DNA from: Deuterostichococcus epilithicus
Lineage: Eukaryota > Chlorophyta > Trebouxiophyceae > Prasiolales > Stichococcaceae
DNA length: 64,000 bases
Reading direction: 5' to 3'
Assembly: GCA_033439295.1 (NCBI GenBank)
Contig: JAVTLE010000003.1
Coordinates: 248,001-312,000 of the forward strand
Position numbers and translations under genes: made by a program. This document shows positions 1 through 12,234 of this stretch, piece by piece. Below the pieces are notes generated by a model, which had not been told where the DNA came from, did no database searches, and worked only from the letters and a program-made list of their open reading frames with translations. How positions within the stretch are numbered: position 1 is the first letter of the stretch; the number at the start of each line of letters is the position of its first letter.

Positions 1-1207
1 GCAGGTGCGATTGCTTCACACAATTGCTGTTCCTCCATGCTGTGCCTCTGAAACAGTCTGTCGGTCCTGCATCGTTGTCGGCCGGCGCCATCAGCTTGTC
101 CACCTGATGCCAGGCGCTCCCACAGGTGCACATGGTTCAGCACACCCAGGATTGAACAACCTGTTGCATGTCACTGCCTCCCCCTTGCTTGGTCCCTCAA
201 GCCAACCATTCATCTTGCAGTCCTGTTTTCAGCCTTTTGCCCCCCCCGATGCAGTTGGCATTATGTGTGGGGACTGCCGTCCCCGCCGTACCATGTTGCA
301 GTATGTCCGTTGCTGAGTTGCCGCACTGTGTTCCTGCCGCTGCAGCCGGTGCCGACGGCTGTCCAGGCGATGTCGGTGTTCGTCGGCCACGGCGAGTCCG
401 ACCCGCTGGTACCGGTGGCGCTGGCACGGCAGACGGCCGAGGGGCTGAAGAAGGCTGGTAAGGTCGCTTCTCTCTGACATTGCCGAGGTGTCGGTAGTCC
501 TGAACCCCATTTCCTAGGCCTGTGCTCGGCTGACGACTCTCGCTTTCGTGCCTCCCAGTTGCATTGAGAAGCACCTGGACTCCTTCCCTGGTCTCTGCAC
601 TTGCGAATAGTGACCAACGCCTCATAAGTACCTGGCAACAACCCGCAGCATTTGCGCGCCGTGGAGCTGCACACGTACCCCGGGTGTGGGGCCCTTCCCA
701 CCACTATCATATATGTTGCGAATATGGCCACAAACCTCGATACGTTACCATGCAGGACTGCGCGCCACGGAGCTGCACACGTACCCTGGAGTTGGCCATT
801 CTACCAGCCCGGGCGAGCTGCAGGACCTGCGGTCCTTCCTGCTGCGCGTGCTCCCAGAGGCACCACCCACTAGGTGCGATCGCGAGAAGGCGGCTGTGGC
901 TGTGGAATGGCTCTGATGAACCGGGGATGCCGCGCAAGGGGCTGCCGGGGCATGCGAGACTGAGGCGTGGCTAACAGCATGATTCTCATGGCGTTGATCG
1001 TTCGTCTTCTGCTGGACGTCGTTGCTGAAAAACGCTGCACAGAGCTGCCAGGACTAAAGCTGCCTGCCCCTATGCTGCAGCGAGGACGTTGACGCAATGT
1101 CGGTGAAGGAGCTGCGCTCATTCCTGGCCGGCCGCGGCGTCTCCACGACAGGCTTCCTGGAAAAGAGCGAGTTCGTGTCTGCTGCGAAACATGCGTTGCA
1201 TCGGTGA
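1..1207 (+). CDS. Acyl-protein thioesterase (3' part) with SAP-like C-terminal domain
   Basis: Serine hydrolase of the phospholipase/carboxylesterase family, which removes palmitate from proteins. Only the C-terminal half is in the window. Exons: probable end of an exon at 1-4 (GCAG followed by gtgcga), then 346-457, 756-873 and 1081-1207 (TGA). All joins are in phase (1, then 2). The first full exon carries the catalytic Asp in VGHGESDPLVP; the second carries the catalytic His in YPGVGHSTSPGELQDL, typical of acyl-protein thioesterases. The nucleophile motif must lie upstream. After LRVLPEAPP the last exon adds about 40 residues (MSVKELRSFLAGRGVS, then GFLEKSEFV) resembling SAP-like or MANF C-terminal helical modules, which ordinary thioesterases lack. 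The phase-2 join (AG plus C) supports one reading frame. An intronic copy of exon 756-873's start lies at 649-690. Family call is firm; the role of the tail is inference. Confidence 0.82.
649..690 (+). repeat. Intronic copy of thioesterase exon 5' edge
   Basis: A decayed direct copy of the start of exon 756-873. TGCGCGCC, then GGAGCTGCACACGTACCC, is shared with the parent 106 bp downstream. An AG acceptor-like CCGCAG precedes it. After the tyrosine-proline-glycine codons the copy diverges and loses the GHS catalytic segment, so it cannot replace the real exon. Confidence 0.8.
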
Positions 1208-1253
1208 CAGGGACACGGCGGGAATTGGCGGGGATCGGAAGAGCTCGGGCGCA

Positions 1254-1258
1254 TGTAA
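1254..1258 (+). terminator. TGTAA polyadenylation signal of thioesterase gene
   Basis: TGTAA, the usual green-algal polyadenylation signal, lies 47 bases after the thioesterase stop codon in the same orientation. The distance to the actual cleavage site cannot be seen. Confidence 0.45.
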
Positions 1259-1429
1259 GAACAGTGTCACTGCAGGGCTTTGTGCTGCGCTGACGGGATT
1301 GTGAGGGCAGTCGATATGCTGTGCCTGAACACAAGACGTTGCACTGGGACAAGGTGGATGGCATGCAGACTTAGATACTGGGTGTCAGGGTACAGGCGTT
1401 CACATTGAAATATCTGACGGCGAGGTCCA

Positions 1430-2940
1430 GCTTCAGAGAGCCATGCAGAAACTCGCAGAGTCGTGACCGAGTCTGCTGGTGCCTGCGCCCGCGAGCCGAT
1501 GTCCTTTGCCAGCTGTGTTGCCGCAGTAAACGCCAGTGTCGCCTGCTCTGCTGCTGCACTGGCACCGTCTCCCAGTGCCTGAGCCTCCATGACCAACCAC
1601 CGTTTGCAACCCTGAAAACAAAAGCTATTTGAATCGATTCGATTTGCCAGCGTGCGAGTTCAGTGCCGAGGTGTTAGTAGCCAGTGTCCTGCCGGCATGT
1701 GTTTTGCCACATCAACGTCCTGTGGCGCCGCTGTCGTACAGCGATTCTGCACAGACACCAATCACCACTGAGCCGCAAATGAGGACACACAACCGCCCAC
1801 CTGTCGGGCATGCCGCTTGCATACGCTGCCACCAGCGCTGCCACGATGACGGAGCACGTCATGCTGGGTCCTCCCAGCCGTGCCATCAGCCCATCAGTCG
1901 CATCCAGGGCGGGCAGTGCGGCGGCAGCCAGCTCGTTGGTGCAGCCAGCTTCGGGCTTGCCGGCCGCCAGGTTGCCGCCACCGCCAGCGGCGGCGTCAGT
2001 GCTGGCAGCATGGCCTTCAGCTGTGGCACATAGTCTGCTACGTCCTGCGAGGACACCAAGACACCAACAGATCTCAAATGGAAAGCCACCTGACCACGGG
2101 CGAAGGATCTCCATATTACCGCTGCAGGGCGCTGATGCTCGGGCATTCTGCACATCCTTCGACATGTAGCATCCTTTATGCAGGTAGGCTCTGCTTGCGA
2201 TGAAGGAGATTCGGCAATTGGACCAGCAAGCAGGAATTTGTGGCTGTACTCACATCCACACTCCAATAGACGAAAAAAGAGTACTTTATCAAGATTGGGG
2301 AGCTGTAGAAGAGCGCGTCACCTGCAGGTCGGCAAACCGCCGGGTCTGCCGGTCGTGCCGCAGCAGCCGGCCGACCACGCTGCCCTGCACAGCCTCCGCC
2401 GGCGGCTGCTCCCCAGCGGGCGAAGAGCAGCATCTGCCGCGCAGACCGCTCAAACTCGTCGACGCTTCCACCTGCGCACCTTTCACCTGCAAGGGGGGCG
2501 CACGCAAGCCCGGATGTTGGCTTGGGTCAACATTCAAGGCAAGGCATGCTACAGCGGCACTAAGCAGTAGCGCTTCTCCTGCGTCCTTGTGCTTGTGCCC
2601 CACGTCTTGGCGGCTACCCTTGATCTGCAGGTGTCTCTGCCAGTCAGCGGTGCAGCGCGTGCAATTCAACGCCTGATGAAGGAGCCTGCCTAGACACCGG
2701 CTGCCTGGCAGCGGCAGCACGAAAGGCTCTCGGGCAATGACTCGGGGTCGCGACATGGCACGCCCTGCTGCCGGGTGCCGCAGCGCACCAAGTGCTGCAC
2801 CCCACCTCGCGAGCGAGCAGGGCGATGTCCGACGGCCTCCGCCCGTCCAGCAGCGCGCGGAAAGCCCGCGGCACCAGCAGCGCGCTAGCCCGAGCGCCCA
2901 CGCCGCATGTCACAGCCCAGCCGCCGCCCCAGCCGCCTGC
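1430..2940 (-). CDS. Unidentified multi-exon gene, poorly resolved
   Basis: I do not recognise this gene and could not chain it. Four exon-like blocks on the minus strand have high third-position GC and splice-like edges: about 2940-2806 (contains RALLDGRRPSDIALLARE before gtgggg), 2486-2322 (contains GRLLRHDRQTRRFADLQ before gtgacg), 2044-1801 (contains CSVIVAALVAAYAS, a possible membrane segment) and about 1611-1430 (contains AATQLAKDIGSRAQAP, helical). Two frames are open across the 2486-2322 block and I could not choose between them, so no frameshift is claimed. The order would make one gene tail-to-tail with the thioesterase. Splicing and start are unknown. Confidence 0.3.
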
Positions 2941-3089
2941 ACACCTGCGCGGCGCACACGGCAAGCTGGTTGCAGGTACCAGTTGTGCAGAGCAGCATGT
3001 GGCAAGGTGCGTCCTCCTGTGCCCGGCAACACTGACTGCCGCACATGGTGCAAAGCTGGGTGCCGCCTGGGTCGCTCCCAAAGGTGAGA

Positions 3090-4216
3090 TTCGGGGCAGA
3101 CTGGCCGTGGCATGCTGCTTGTGCTCAGGTCAATGTGACAACATGCTCGTGGGGGTTCTCCTCTTGGCCGGCTTGCCTTGGGGGCTGTGCTACGGATTGT
3201 CAACGCAGTCCAGCAGCCGCTCGAGCTTGCTCGCAGTAGTGGCATCGACTGGCACCGTCAGGCGGCGGCTGCTATTTCGGGAATACGTCCGGCACCAGCA
3301 AGTTGCATCGCTCGATGGGCCGCGCGCTGCTGGCCGCTGTGCTGAAGCAGTTGCAGCCGCGGTTCATGGCCAGATTAGCGAGGAGCCGAGGTCGCCGTTG
3401 CGCTATCCAGGTGCTGCTGCACGGCACATATCTGAGCACACAGCTGGCGATCTGAGGCCGTGCGCTGCGTACGTAGAGCTGGCCCCAGGGGTCGCTACTG
3501 CACGCAGTAGCGACACAGCGGCGCCAAAGGTGAGATGTGCTGGCACCGCAGCCCTCGAGCACGAAAGAGCAAATGCCCGACCGATCTGCCGCCTTTCTCG
3601 GCGTACTGGGCTGTCCATGGTCCCCCCTGACCAAGTGGATGGCCTGCCCTTTGACCGTGGCAGACTGTATGCACTGCGCGCACAGACAGAAGCGGCGGGC
3701 GGTGCATCTGCGTGCATGATGCTTCTGGCCTCAAATCAGCGAGGCTCTGCCCAACACACTCTGTTGTGGCCATGCGAGGGGCTGGACGCCCGCATTCTCA
3801 GCGGAGTGTCAGACTTGTCTGTCAGCACCTTGGGATTTGGAATCCTAACGCGTTGCGATCCGCGCCCGACGCCCTTTCAAACCGCAAACGGCGTTGAACT
3901 TGCAACTTTTCAAGTGCAAGGTCAAAGTCGTATCTGCCATGCCAGGGCAGCACGGCGGATCCCAATGCTGACCCTATGAAACACAGGTGCTGCGTGAATG
4001 CGTGTACTCTCAACAGCAAACAGCACAACAACGCATGTAAGTGCAGACACGATCACTCACGTTCGAACACCTCGCCCATACGGTAGCTTGTAATGCTCAC
4101 CGTCCGCGAGTCTCACTGTCCTGTGCAGAAGCACCTGCCAGGCCCACGCTGAACCTCGTGCTTTAACAGTGGAGCAGGCAACCTGGTGATTGCAGCTTAC
4201 TGCTCTCATGTGTGCG
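3090..4216. other. Stretch without a supported gene
   Basis: Several overlapping open frames exist on both strands, including a 395-codon one on the plus strand spanning 2792-3979. None gives a recognisable domain. A plus-strand block at 3275-3420 (contains RSMGRALLAAVLKQLQPRF, ending before gtgctg) reads most like protein, but I found no partner exons. Left unassigned. Confidence 0.4.
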
Positions 4217-7200
4217 TCATGACCTGGCGCCTGTGTTAAGAGCCGCCAAAGCGTCCTGACCTTGCGCGTCGCGCCCCAGCGGCGCGGGCGCCGCCGCAGC
4301 TGCGGCCTTTCGCTTGCGCTTCGCTGAGCCATCCCGCGTCCCACTGCCGCCATGCTGCCTCTTGCCTCGGCTGCTGTTGCCGCCATTGACCGCCGCCTGC
4401 ACGCCCACACTGATACCCTCTGGGCTCTTGCGCATTATTGGTATACAATAACGGTTGCGAGAGGCAATCTGTACTGGGAGAGCAAATGGAGGATGGAGTG
4501 TGACGGTGGTGGCAAAACGGCAATGTGACGACACATGCCACACACCTGCTTTGGCTTGGCCTTGTCACGCTTGGTGCGGCGGGCGGCCGCAGCCTGCTTT
4601 GCAGCAACGCCGCTCGTGGCGGCGACGCGGCTGTTGTGCAGCTGCAACGCCGCGGCCACCACTGCAGACATGCCGCTCCCTTGCATCCACCGTGTAAGCA
4701 ATCCGCGTCAGCCACACAGCCAGTGCATAGCAGATGTAGCCCAAAGCCGTCATTTGCCTGCCGCGTACCTACTGACAGCGGTGGAAGCCTGCTGCATGCC
4801 AGAGTAACACAGTCGGAGGTAACATGCCGGACGGAGGATGTGCAGCCCAGCACAACATTCACCTGGCTGCTGCGCATCCGCTGCAGCGCCGCCGACCGCC
4901 CGCGGCGGCGCCTGCGGCACCGCCGGTAGCATGGCGGCGGCGCCCGAGGCGCCACCCGTGAAGTATTTTTGACTGAAGCCCGGCCGCAGCGGCTCAGACA
5001 GCAGCTGCGCCAGCTCCTGCGGAACCAGCAGACACTAAACTCAGCATAAAGCACGTATGGAAGATTTTATCTGCATGACTGCCTGGCAGCTGACGTTATG
5101 AAGACTCATGCTTCAGAGGACATCCTGAGAGGCTGCAGCGAGATCAGGGCGGACCGCCATGGTTGTGCATGTGCCAACGCCTGCCAGCCGCATGCCATGA
5201 CGACCCTCTTTGCGCGGCCTCAAGTCCCATACATTGCCCAAGAAACAGCCTCCTGCAAACCCTTTCCGTTCTTCATGTCCCCCCTTGCCCCATATTCTCC
5301 GCGCTTCCCCACCTGGCGCAGCGACGCCTCCTCCATGTTTTCGCCCTCCCGCCCGGCACGCTTCATCCGCCGCAGCAGCTCCCGCCGCTTGCGCCCCTTT
5401 GTGATCTCGCCGTCGGAGCCAACCTCGCCATCCTCCAGCTGGATGCCTGCACAGGGATGTACGGCTGTCAGTCATTGGTGGCGAAAGTTGTCTGAGGACG
5501 TTGGATGGGTCACTGGCTGACTGATGCAACATGAGGCAGTATCGTCTGAGCAGCGTGTCTAGGTGGCCCGACTCCGGCATAGCGCGGCGCCGGGAGCAGG
5601 TGACAGGCGCGGCGAGGGTGTTGACTGGATTGAGGATTTGTGCACAACACTCAAGCTACACAGGCGACCGCCACAGCGCCTGCCTTCCGACACTGCTGCG
5701 CCCATAGCCCTTCGTCGGGGCATAGGGGTTGGATTGGCAGCTCCCTCGTCGTACCGACTTGCCAGTAACTGCACAAGCTGCATCCGACTGATGACACCCC
5801 CCTCCCCCCCCGACCAGACGCCNTTNCCTGCAATGCCTCTCCCCCGGAGGCACAACAGCTTTGTCCGAGACGCACAAGAACGCACACAGGTCCTTGAAGT
5901 GCTGCTAAGTGGACAAGAAGTGGCAGAGCGGCCGACGTGCACTGAAGGCGCACCCAGGTCGGCGGCGGCAGCGGCCATCCACTTCTTGTCAGCGTGCTTC
6001 TTGGCGGCGGAGCGAGCCACGGAGTCCAGCCGCAGCGCAATGCCCACGCGCTCGTGGCACGCCGGCAGCAGCCCCTCGTCCTGTGCGATATAAATGAGCA
6101 GACATTTTGTGAGACGTCCTGAAGTGCATGCCAACCGTCAGTGATCCCCGCCGGCACATGCCCGGCGGGGCCCGCAAGGGCACGCATCAGCATCCGCCAG
6201 GCAGCTGGCCGTCAGCTTCCAGATGGCTCAGTCTTGGCCGCATGAATCAGGCCAGAATCAGACAGAAGCAGGCAGGAAGCAGAAAGCAGGAATCAGGAAG
6301 GGGAGGAGCTCTCACCACCGGGAACTCGGGCGGCGCGGGCCGCCCCAGCGCCTTGAGCAGCGCGTCGTAGCGCCGCGAGTCCGCGGGCGTGACCAGCGCA
6401 ACGGCGATGCCGTCCTCCGCGGCGCGGGCGGTGCGCCCCGAGCGGTGCACGTACAGGTCCGCCGACGCCGGCAGCTGGTAGTGCACCTGCGCGGGACAGG
6501 GCTTTGGGTCGCACGGCTTGAAAGGACGCAGGACGAGCGACTGTGGGGCGGGGTCGGCGCGCCCCGAGCGGTGCACGCACAGGTTTGCTGGCAGTTCAGA
6601 GTGCACCTCTCACGCGTATACCTTCAAAAGGTCAATCAAAAAAGGAAGAGAGAACTGCTATTCGATGACAATTCGAAGCAGGCTCAGCAGTGCTGCAGCA
6701 GCGCAGTGAAATGATGCGTGACCAAACTAGCTTGTGGGGCGCCCTGCCCTGTGGGGCGCCCTGACTAGAGCCCCCGCACGCAACACACAGGTCGCAAGGA
6801 GCTCAGGGCGACTGACAGCCCAGGTTCACGGAGCCGCACCACGCAGCGGATGCCAGGCACGTCCAGGCCACGGGCGGCGACGTCCGTCGCCACCAGCACG
6901 CCGTTTGGTTCCCGCTTGAAGCGGTCCAGCGCCTGCGCAGCACCAACAAACTCCATTGCCGTTACCTGCCATCGCCCGCATCCTTGCAGAGGTCCGAGGT
7001 GCAGCACCAGTCGCATGCTCCTGGCACAAGCGCTGGCCAGATGGAGTGCATGGCACAGCGACCAGTGGCCGCCGGCCAGCGGGCAGCGCCGCCCTCGGCT
7101 GGGCCTCAAAAGCCTCACCTTGAGCCGCTGCCGCTGCTGCTGCGAGGCGTGCAGCGCTATGGCCTTGAGCCCCAGGTGGCTCAGCAGCGCCGCCAGTCGC

Positions 7201-10200
7201 CGGGTGGCCGACACCGCGTTGACGAACACCAGCGTGCGCCCCGGGTGCTTCACCTGCCAGCAGTGCATGATCTACATCACAGCGGCCACTTGCTGCCACT
7301 TGCTGCCACTGGCTGCCTTGCTGCACACAACGCCTCAGCTGCAGCCAACCATCTGCAAACAGTGTCGCGAGCGCGCTCTTCTTTACGTCCGTCGCAAGGA
7401 AATGGCTACCGCCTCCAACACAGCTGGCAAGAGCGGTGCAGCGCCCGACCGGCAGCGACAGCGGCATGCAAAAGCAGGTTCTTGGAGAGCTCACCAGGAG
7501 GTAGTACAGCAGCTCGTCGCGCTGGCGCTCGTCACAGCGCAGGTGCGCCTCAGACAGCCGCGACGCCATGCGTGAGGTCTCGCTCGTCAGGTCCACCACC
7601 TGGGCGAATGCATGGGCGGATGTAGGGATTTGAATTTAGGATCAATCTGGGGCGAGGCTCGGCATGGGGCCAGCCTTCACGGCAGGGGTTCAGCCGCCAG
7701 GAATGTATTCAGCCTGGCAGCCTCAGGGTGAACGAGCGATAGAGCCCCGCTTGCTTCATCCCCAAGTGTGTGGGGCCGGCACCTTGGGGCGCTCGCCAAA
7801 GGGCACGGCGTCCATGAGCGCGTCCAGGCTGCCGCTACCGCTTGCGCCGCCGCCGCCTGTGCCCCAGGCGACGAGTTTCGACACGGGTCAGCCACAAGAC
7901 CGACAACACTCAGACGAACCAAACCGGACAGTGGCACAGGCTGACCCGCCGCCCAGGGGCCAAGGGGCGAGGCCCGTTAGGTCCTGTACGAACATGCACA
8001 GGCAACGAGCGAGGAAAACACACGGCTCTGTGCGCAATGGCCCACCCTTGCGTAGCCGCCGGCGCAGGCTCTGCGGCAGCGTCAGCGTGGCGGAGAAGAC
8101 GAACGTCTGCAGCGGCCGCGGCCCCTTCCGCAGCCGCTTCCCGTCACCGCCGCCACTCTGCGGCGCAAACCCTGCCGCCGCAGCCGCATCGGCCTCGGGC
8201 ATGCTCGTATCGCTGTCAGAGCCGCCGCTGGCCGTGTCCTTCTCCGCCGCCTCGCCATCGCTGCTCGCGTCGCTGTCCGACCCGCTCGCGTCAGCCTCCC
8301 TGTCCGAGCTGCTGCCTGCTTTGGCGCCGGTCCCGGCCGCCGCCGCAGCAGCGCCGCTGCCGTCGCCGCGGTTGGCGACCACATACGCGATGATGTCGCC
8401 CAACTCCTGTTGGGGCACAGAGGCAGCTTTTGTACCAGCCAGCGATGAGGGTACGTGGGACTGGTGGAAAGATGCGCAGCACAGCATCTAGAGTGGCACC
8501 AAGGACCGTGATGTATCGACCCAGATCAGGAACGGTCTCGCTGGACGTGCGCTATGTCGGCCGCCCAGCATGTGACCATCTCTCAGTCCGGAGGCGCTTG
8601 AAGCACCGACTGGACTCGCCTGGCATGGACCTGCTGCACCATGCGACCAGCCTCGTCCAGGACCAGGAGAGCCAGAGACGCCAGCTGGATGGCGGGTATG
8701 GGGGTGCATGCAGCTGGGATGCTTGCTGTCACACATCTGAGATGGCTTTCTGCACTCGCCTGGTAGTGGCCCTGCTGAACCATGCGGTCCGCCTCGTCCA
8801 GCACCAGGAAGTCGAGGGACGCCAGCTGCGTGAGGTGCGCCGATGCGCCGGTGCCATCCTGCATGAGGTCCCACAGCCGCCCGGGCGTCGCCGCCACCAG
8901 CGCCGGCTTGCGCGACAGCACCCGCTCCTGTGCCACAGCGCGGAGGCAGGTGCTCATCGAGGAGTCGGTTGGTGAGCGAGGAAGTCGGGGGCACATGGTT
9001 TGAACCAATTGCCTGTCGCCGCACGTTTGCCGGGTCTCCGCAGCGGCACACCTCCTGTCGGACATCCAGTCTGTTTCGAGCCCGACTACCCGTGTTGCAG
9101 AGGCGCACTGCGCAACAACAGCAGAATGGAGCGTGCAAAGCAGCCTAACTCAAGGAGAGTACCCACCTGCTTGACGGCAGACAGGCCGCCCACGATGGCG
9201 GCGCTGCCAATGCCGCACGGCCCTGCGATCGCCCGCAGGTGCTGCTCCACCTGTGGGAAGGATGAGAACGGCACAGATCAAAAGCGGCACACGCAAGTTG
9301 GTCAATCTGCGGCACCCATGCAGGCACAGAAGACGAAAAGGCACAGTGTGCAGAGTTCAGAAGTGTGCGGGTGCTGTCACTGCCAGCTCGTGTGTGTGCA
9401 GCAGCGTCTGGTTGCGTGGCGCGTCTCAGCATGCACAGCTGCACGTGCCCTGCTTTGACATGTTGTCTCCCTGACACGTGCGTCTCCCATTCGTCTGCGA
9501 TGTGTTGCCGCACAGCGACCGCCGCACCTGCAGCGCCAGCTCGCGAGTGGGCAGTAGGACGAGGCCACGCAGCGGCGAGGGCGGCATGCGGCTGCGTGGC
9601 GGCAGCCCTGGGCAGCCGGCGCCCTCCGCCAGCAGCTGCTGCAGCATCGGCAGCCCAAACGCCAGCGTCTTGCCGGAACCCTGTCGTGAGTCGTGAGACA
9701 AGCAGTGAGCAGGTTTCCTCAGTAACAGCACTTCCGTGCGCATCGCCCTGTGCGGCAGCACGGCACAGGTTGCGATACATGGCGTCCCCGCTCTGAGATG
9801 CCCTAACAAGATGCCCTAACAGCCAGCATTTGTGCACATTGGCAGCAGGTGTCACTGTTTGCATGTCGTGACCATTGGAGACGGCTGCGGGTGGGGTGTC
9901 GCCTGGGCAGCGGCCCGCAGCAGTACCATGGAATCACATCGCTGTTGGAGGCCGGCCCGCCGGGGGCGCCGAGAAAACCTCTTTGCACAGTAAAGCCATG
10001 CCGGGCAGGGCTGCCACAAAGGACAGCCCTGTCCGGTGCGCACAGGCGGCTCTACCCAGAGTGCAGGCCGGCCCCATAGTGCATGTCAGACCAACTGATC
10101 CACAGGCGGCCAGCAGCTGAAACATTTGGCGCATGAAGGTGCACACCGACTCGCGGCTCTGCATGAAGCTGCCCCTCACCGTCTGGGCGGCACCAATGAT

Positions 10201-12234
10201 GTCGCGTCGCCCCTGGATGGCGGGCATCAGGCAGGCCTCCTGAATGGGCGTTGGCGCCGAGAAGCCCTGCGAGGGAGTTGCTACAGCATCGAGTGGGACC
10301 TGACGGACCTGCTTCCACTCTGAGCTCCTCTCACAAATGCAAATCTGCAAGCGCATGGCCCCGCTGCATCGACGGATGCAACGGATGCAAACTGACATCG
10401 ACCGACAATCATCGACCGACAATCACATTGTCGACTCCTGCCGGGCCCACAGCCAAGGCAAAATTGCACTCTGCAGCAGGCAATGTGACTGCTTTTCAGA
10501 TAGACTCGCCTGCATCGCGAGGCCCTTCTCGATGGCCGCATGCAGGCCGAACGTCGACCATGCGCTGACGTCTGTGAGCGGCTCTGCCGCCGCGACCGCC
10601 GCTGGCTTCGTGCCGCGCTTGAGCGCCAATTCGCTGCCACCGTCGCTGCCGCTGCCGTCGCTGCCGCTGTCATCGCTGCCTGTGCAGATATATGGAGGGC
10701 GGGAACATCATATGGCGGTTGCTTCAACAAATACTTCTCTAGTAAAGGTCAGCGTCGATGTTGGATCTCCCTCTGATTTGTCTGTCATAAATTCTGACTA
10801 TGTGTCTATTGTAAATCCTGACCAGCACCAGCAACATGACTACAGAGCACTGCCTTCTGCGGCAGAGCTGGTGGCGGCGTCCGCCCAAGAACACAGGCTG
10901 CGGAATGCATACATCGCCTCGACTTCTTTTCCTCACTGCCGCAAGACCCCACCTGCTTCGCCGCCCCCGCGTGCCGCCACTTTGGCCTTGTACTTGCGCC
11001 GCCGCTCTGCAATCTTCGCCTTCTTGTGCCTCATGGCCACCTTGTGCTTCTCCCGCTTGTGCCGCGCCGCCAGCACCTTCTGCTCCTTGCGGCTGAGGCC
11101 CTCCGGCATCACAAACTCGCCCTTAGCGAGCGCCGCCTGCCGCGCCGCCTCCTTGGCCGCCTCCAGCTTCTGTTTCGAGGTAAAATTTTACACTAAATCA
11201 TTGAGAAATTCTTGAATATGCAGCGCCCACGAAGCCACTCTGTCGCACCCTCCTCCACACTTCCTGCCACGGCTGCGCCAGGTGACAATGTCAGTGCACC
11301 GCTGCCTGTGCTGCACCCAGCTTGTGCGGCGTGCAAAAGTCCGCCCACTGATCCGGAACTCTAATTGACATGGGCGGGCGGCGCCAGGAAACGAGACACG
11401 ACACTGTTAAGGCCTGAGATCCAAACAATCGAACCTGGGCGCGCACCAATGGTGCACCGTGACGCACTGCAAAGACTGGCTGCCTCGGGAATTACACGGC
11501 TTCAGCCGCGTAGCGTTGGTCATCCTGACACATCCGGAATGCTCGCCAAGTCAGGCCAGCAGGGTCTGCACCTCCTTCTTGCGCTTCTGAGCCTCTAGCG
11601 CGGTAGCCCTCCTCAGCGCCGCCCGGGCCCGCAGCGCCACCGCCACCTCCTCCTCGATGCCGCTGTCGCCGTCCGCCGGCCCGGTTCCGCCTGCGGCGCC
11701 GGGCCCTGTTGCGGACACCGCGCGTGCCGCTGCTGCCGCTGGTGCCTCCTCGCCGGATGGCTGCGCGGCGGCGCCGGCCGCCGCCGCCCTGCTGGCAGGC
11801 AGCTCTGGCTGCGGGGCGCCGGCTGCCGCTAGCTGCTCCTTGGCGCCCTTCTTCTGCTTCTTTTGTCTCTGTGACTGTCCGTTTGCTGCCGGGTCTGCTG
11901 CCTGCTTTGCGGGCTTGACTTTCGTGCCGGCCCGCTTGCCAGACGCCGCTGCCGGCTCGGCTGCCGCGCCATCAGCGGCATCGCCAGCTGGGGGCGGGGT
12001 GCCGGCTACTGGCTGTTTCGAGCCGCTGAACATCTTCGGGGCTTCCAACACCTCCAGACCCATGAAGCCGTCCTCGTCCAGGCCTGTGTGGAAGTCCTCG
12101 TCTGCGTGCACTGCCTGCCATTCGGCTGCCTCGGCTGAGCCCACGGCTGACTGCAGGCGGTGCTTCTTCGCCTTTGGCTTGGCCGTCGAGGATGGTGCTG
12201 CGGATCCAACGCTGTCGCGCGCGCGCTTGCCCAT
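4217..12234 (-). CDS. DDX24: DEAD-box RNA helicase DDX24/MAK5 (ribosome biogenesis)
   Basis: Nucleolar RNA helicase needed for 60S subunit assembly in other eukaryotes (yeast Mak5, plant RH13). Eighteen exons, 1079 aa: 12234-11572, 11169-10953, 10679-10510, 10266-10180, 9680-9528, 9250-9167, 8927-8760, 8406-8046, 7856-7783, 7599-7495, 7253-7119, 6932-6840, 6486-6316, 6080-5954, 5446-5313, 5016-4863, 4679-4546, 4426-4217. N-terminus has the family's [11 protein letters not shown] motif, then a Lys/Arg-rich region. Helicase motifs in order: Q motif GFSAPTPIQ (351), AQTGSGKT (motif I), [12 protein letters not shown] (472), DEAD (502), SAT (619), [10 protein letters not shown] (754), HRSGRTAR (784). 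A Ser/Asp acidic insert (about 545-590) between DEAD and SAT, VVDLTSE, and C-terminal FSQKYFTGG match Mak5/DDX24 rather than other DEAD proteins. Introns after exons 3 and 7 use GC donors. Two N bases near 5823-5826 lie in an intron. Confidence 0.93.
6556..6610 (-). repeat. Intronic copy of helicase exon 13 5' edge
   Basis: Direct copy of the start of exon 6486-6316 (the motif VI exon), 126 bp upstream of it in the transcript. It keeps GTGCACCGCTCGGGGCGC exactly and reads [10 protein letters not shown] against [10 protein letters not shown] in the real exon. The sequence before it resembles the parent's acceptor side. Confidence 0.85.
8612..8690 (-). repeat. Intronic copy of helicase exon 7 3' edge, with its GC donor
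   Basis: About 75 bp copy of the DEAD-motif exon end, 140 bp downstream in the transcript. It reads [14 protein letters not shown] against [14 protein letters not shown] and retains the CCAG|GCGAGT donor junction. The DEAD box has decayed to DEAG. Confidence 0.9.

Noticed and set aside
2322-2486. Apparent frameshift near a GGGG run (one frame looks better before it, another after)
   Set aside because: A single frame is open through the whole block between good splice sites, so a frameshift is not required.
2792-3979. 395-codon open frame on the plus strand
   Set aside because: No recognisable domain, and it crosses exon-like blocks of the opposite strand. GC-rich DNA keeps antisense frames open by chance.
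5823-5826. Ambiguous bases (also near 49419 and 49440) as signs of a misassembly
   Set aside because: Flanking exon models stay in phase on both sides, so these look like isolated unresolved bases.
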